This document shows, in pieces, positions 63,201 to 64,000 of a stretch of DNA of 64,000 nucleotides. The notes beneath the pieces are model-generated. The model ran no database searches, was not told the DNA's origin, and was given only the letters and a program-made list of their open reading frames with translations. The stretch spans positions 1-64,000 of the forward strand of contig MEQL01000055.1 in the NCBI GenBank assembly GCA_001770205.1, read 5' to 3'. How positions within the stretch are numbered: position 1 is the stretch's first letter; each line of letters opens with the position of its first letter. The stretch is from Bdellovibrionales bacterium RIFOXYD12_FULL_39_22 (GTDB lineage: Bacteria; Bdellovibrionota; Bacteriovoracia; Bacteriovoracales; Bacteriovoracaceae). The position numbers and the translations under genes were made by a program.

Positions 63201-64000
63201 ACTGCTGATATTGTATAAGTGTCTGGCCGATATAGTGTACCGGAAGTAAAGGTGCCGGAGCCTCCTGCGAAAGTTATCGCTTTGGTTCCTGTCACATTTG
63301 AAATCAAATTTATTCCACTGCACTCACTACTTCCATCTGCATTACTGGATGGAGAAAACACTATCGAGCGTACCCCTGTATAACTTACGGCCGTAGTATC
63401 ACTGCTAGTCATGGCCGTAATAATTATATTAAAGGCCGAAGCAGAAGTTATATCTCCGGCCGTACTTAGCGCTAAATCAAAGTGATCAGCATTGCCCGCG
63501 GAAATAGAAATGATTCCCGAAGAATCCGCAGGGGGAGAGCCTACTGCCTGCGAAGTAGCGGTAACAACCATCTCTCCGGACTGTATCAAATTTAAGACGA
63601 CAGAACTTGCATTCGTAACAGAGGCCATGGGTATTGCACTAAAAGGCGTCGTAATTAATGTTCCATCTGTTCTTGTAAACGTCCAATCCGCAGTAGTATC
63701 GTTACCAATAAAATTTCCAAAGCTATCGTACTTGGCCGCCCAGAAGGTGGGATCTGCACTTGTTGCGTTAGTCGGATAAGCGAGCGTGTCAATTTCGCTG
63801 CCATTTGGCGCATCCACTATCTTTAATACCGCCGCCGAAGAATTGGCCGTGACAGGAATTGGATACGGTGAGTATCCAATGATGTCCGGCCCCTCCGAGA
63901 CAACTTTTAGTTTAACATTAGTATTGCTGCTATTGTACAAAACAAAACTTCCCAGCGCAGCAGTGAAAAGATAGGTTCCGTTAGTGAAGGTAGGAGAGGA
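60212..64000 (-). CDS. Giant Ig-like repeat protein, C-terminal part (5' end outside window)
   Basis: The frame is open to the right edge; the TTG at 63940 is not a real start. The visible 1262 or so residues hold six D-x-x-x-N modules (DSFGNF, DAGGNF, DSRFYK, DAYGNF, DESGVT, DDYNNY), with one LFPGESY strand, then a propeller-like C-terminus (AMVLAYALNYVEIVDATANK; GKLFIGREGGLTVFDF) that is parallel to the one in the 5919-residue neighbour. It ends with GGIVDGQGKLILRRK and lacks the LamG and fibrinogen-like ends. The two genes are clear paralogues, probably one transcription unit; the neighbour's ATG follows this stop by 8 bases. Confidence 0.85.
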   Translation of the reverse strand, partial: SSPTFTNGTYLFTAALGSFVLYNSSNTNVKLKVVSEGPDIIGYSPYPIPVTANSSAAVLKIVDAPNGSEIDTLAYPTNATSADPTFWAAKYDSFGNFIGNDTTADWTFTRTDGTLITTPFSAIPMASVTNASSVVLNLIQSGEMVVTATSQAVGSPPADSSGIISISAGNADHFDLALSTAGDITSASAFNIIITAMTSSDTTAVSYTGVRSIVFSPSSNADGSSECSGINLISNVTGTKAITFAGGSGTFTSGTLYRPDTYTISAVDRDNVLIGGTTTAHVVPGPVACTKIFTGSNGEGSLLNGTTVNLKIGQSTTMYAASYDAGGNFLGNNDSVSWVTAAGASIAAFTASGGTLEVSTTATGSIFNAITASSGTVGLKVSPGDLKYFMPLFPGESYSAGGVASRAAAISGVAAFTTGADTTVRFIAVDSRFYKTALAAGPRQFKLTWANFANSHTDPVLQNPVTTNVSGSFVLASGTTYLDKTFTFYTADGSSPILTTQVCGTDGLGSCVSALQAPLATTVDHSWIAPNTLSKIKVVLASDGSYGGDNLPTSGPSTTVWDKASTATSASFVAYGYDAYGNFISKMANAVWSTVDSTAIVIGPATATTGTFNLTASTAGRTHIVATHSGVAGTSPLLYLKKDGIAYYNIDVDTTPAVTAGVDTWVMVTAKDESGVTVATAPSTTLTFTIPSANTAGCGTLSSLETYGSVTAVPFSSGVYSFQAKFKVANSNRVMSTISPVVGDSATFTVSADSENNACYRVSSSASAAQNLGAAISLNLNVSGTYYVAAFDDYNNYYLPTESSSATEWMLEKGGGNYVRPENYNEVDLGTIITGFETGTFTLRIGTDASGTANVVVATGTTATGTFDYDDIDSAAISKAIFWDIPTTEAWATDDNLSWYDEYNSTVDPNENYRSARHDFPNKAMVLAYALNYVEIVDATANKKFMRINANTDAMPSGWGSINHMAAIAGKLFIGREGGLTVFDFANDQIHLVTSAYSSSSDNSFVDGKIAARNEAMDSWAAGSFGIIPGGSSEINYLATTRSNGTDYVAYAAGGAVVVINLETMAQASRIGLGVISTVVMATNGAVYFTTDVDNNLIKDSLTLNSVVASTYTGVNNTDVSVVDLKVADGLSSVGGALGQNIVYVAVEEKIIAVHESGTNPDDLTLATVALVLECRNNKNIKGFDLSKNSNAAAGLATTSDNYFCLYTNAQTISPSMGSSTSLGFTNNDVFIYRTDPSNAAMFDYGLGGIVDGQGKLILRRK

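Noticed and set aside
1-64000. rRNA or tRNA genes, prophage or complete insertion sequences
   Set aside because: I looked for T-loop-like GGTTCGAxTC text, transposase motifs and phage structural genes and saw none.

Overview
The window looks like chromosomal DNA of a Gram-negative, fairly AT-rich bacterium of the Bdellovibrionota, probably the Bacteriovorax/Peredibacter side. This is inferred from gene content; no 16S rRNA gene is present. The pointers are the C-terminal part of the RYIP-type HNH endonuclease family that is multicopy in Bdellovibrio relatives, a topA / LysM / TPR-lipoprotein cluster, many Zn-ribbon and HPxFGxG-type small proteins, and a phosphonate operon (Bacteriovorax stolpii is known for sphingophosphonolipids). 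Genes are densely packed. Most have good Shine-Dalgarno sites. The 4-base word GGCC is strikingly over-represented almost everywhere.

Layout. 1-2342: 3' part of an HNH endonuclease gene, then a gene-poor, decayed-looking stretch with a secreted kinase-like protein flanked by a 22-bp direct repeat. 2343-8970 (minus): TPR lipoprotein, LysM protein, topA and a degenerate HD-GYP protein. 9073-12824: DUF4911-like protein and Ste24-type M48 protease (plus), facing a membrane-anchored protein and a secreted alpha/beta-hydrolase-like protein (minus). 13084-14760: three-gene DUF2089 / DUF4097 / LiaX-YvlB-like operon behind a long palindrome. 14848-16201 (minus): bacteriohemerythrin and a methyltransferase. 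16289-21589: complete TolC / adaptor / RND tripartite efflux operon. 21712-23982: small periplasmic proteins and a lytic-transglycosylase-like frame that may be joined to its upstream neighbour by a frameshift. 24092-29221: chemotaxis receptor, then a Rieske protein and a cytochrome b / 12-haem cytochrome c fusion. 29283-32663: phosphonopyruvate decarboxylase, Fe-dependent alcohol dehydrogenase and a CDP-glycerol glycerophosphotransferase-like enzyme.

32690-42299: degenerate family-4 uracil-DNA glycosylase, Zn-ribbon protein, uvrC lacking the C-terminal HhH module, HPxFGxG protein, glycine-rich secreted protein, HAMP-like membrane protein, pseudopilin-like protein, secreted HExxH protease, a possible 19-residue peptide, CpaF-type ATPase and a cupredoxin-like protein.

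42444-64000 (minus): two tandem genes for giant secreted Ig-repeat proteins. One is complete (5919 residues, lipoprotein-like signal, about 33 Ig modules, a propeller-like region, a LamG-like domain and a fibrinogen-like C-terminus). The other is cut by the right edge. Together they fill a third of the window and are the likeliest novel surface system here. The LiaX-like operon, efflux system, phosphonate operon and transglycosylase all bear on the cell envelope; the cytochrome pair is a distinctive quinol-oxidising module.
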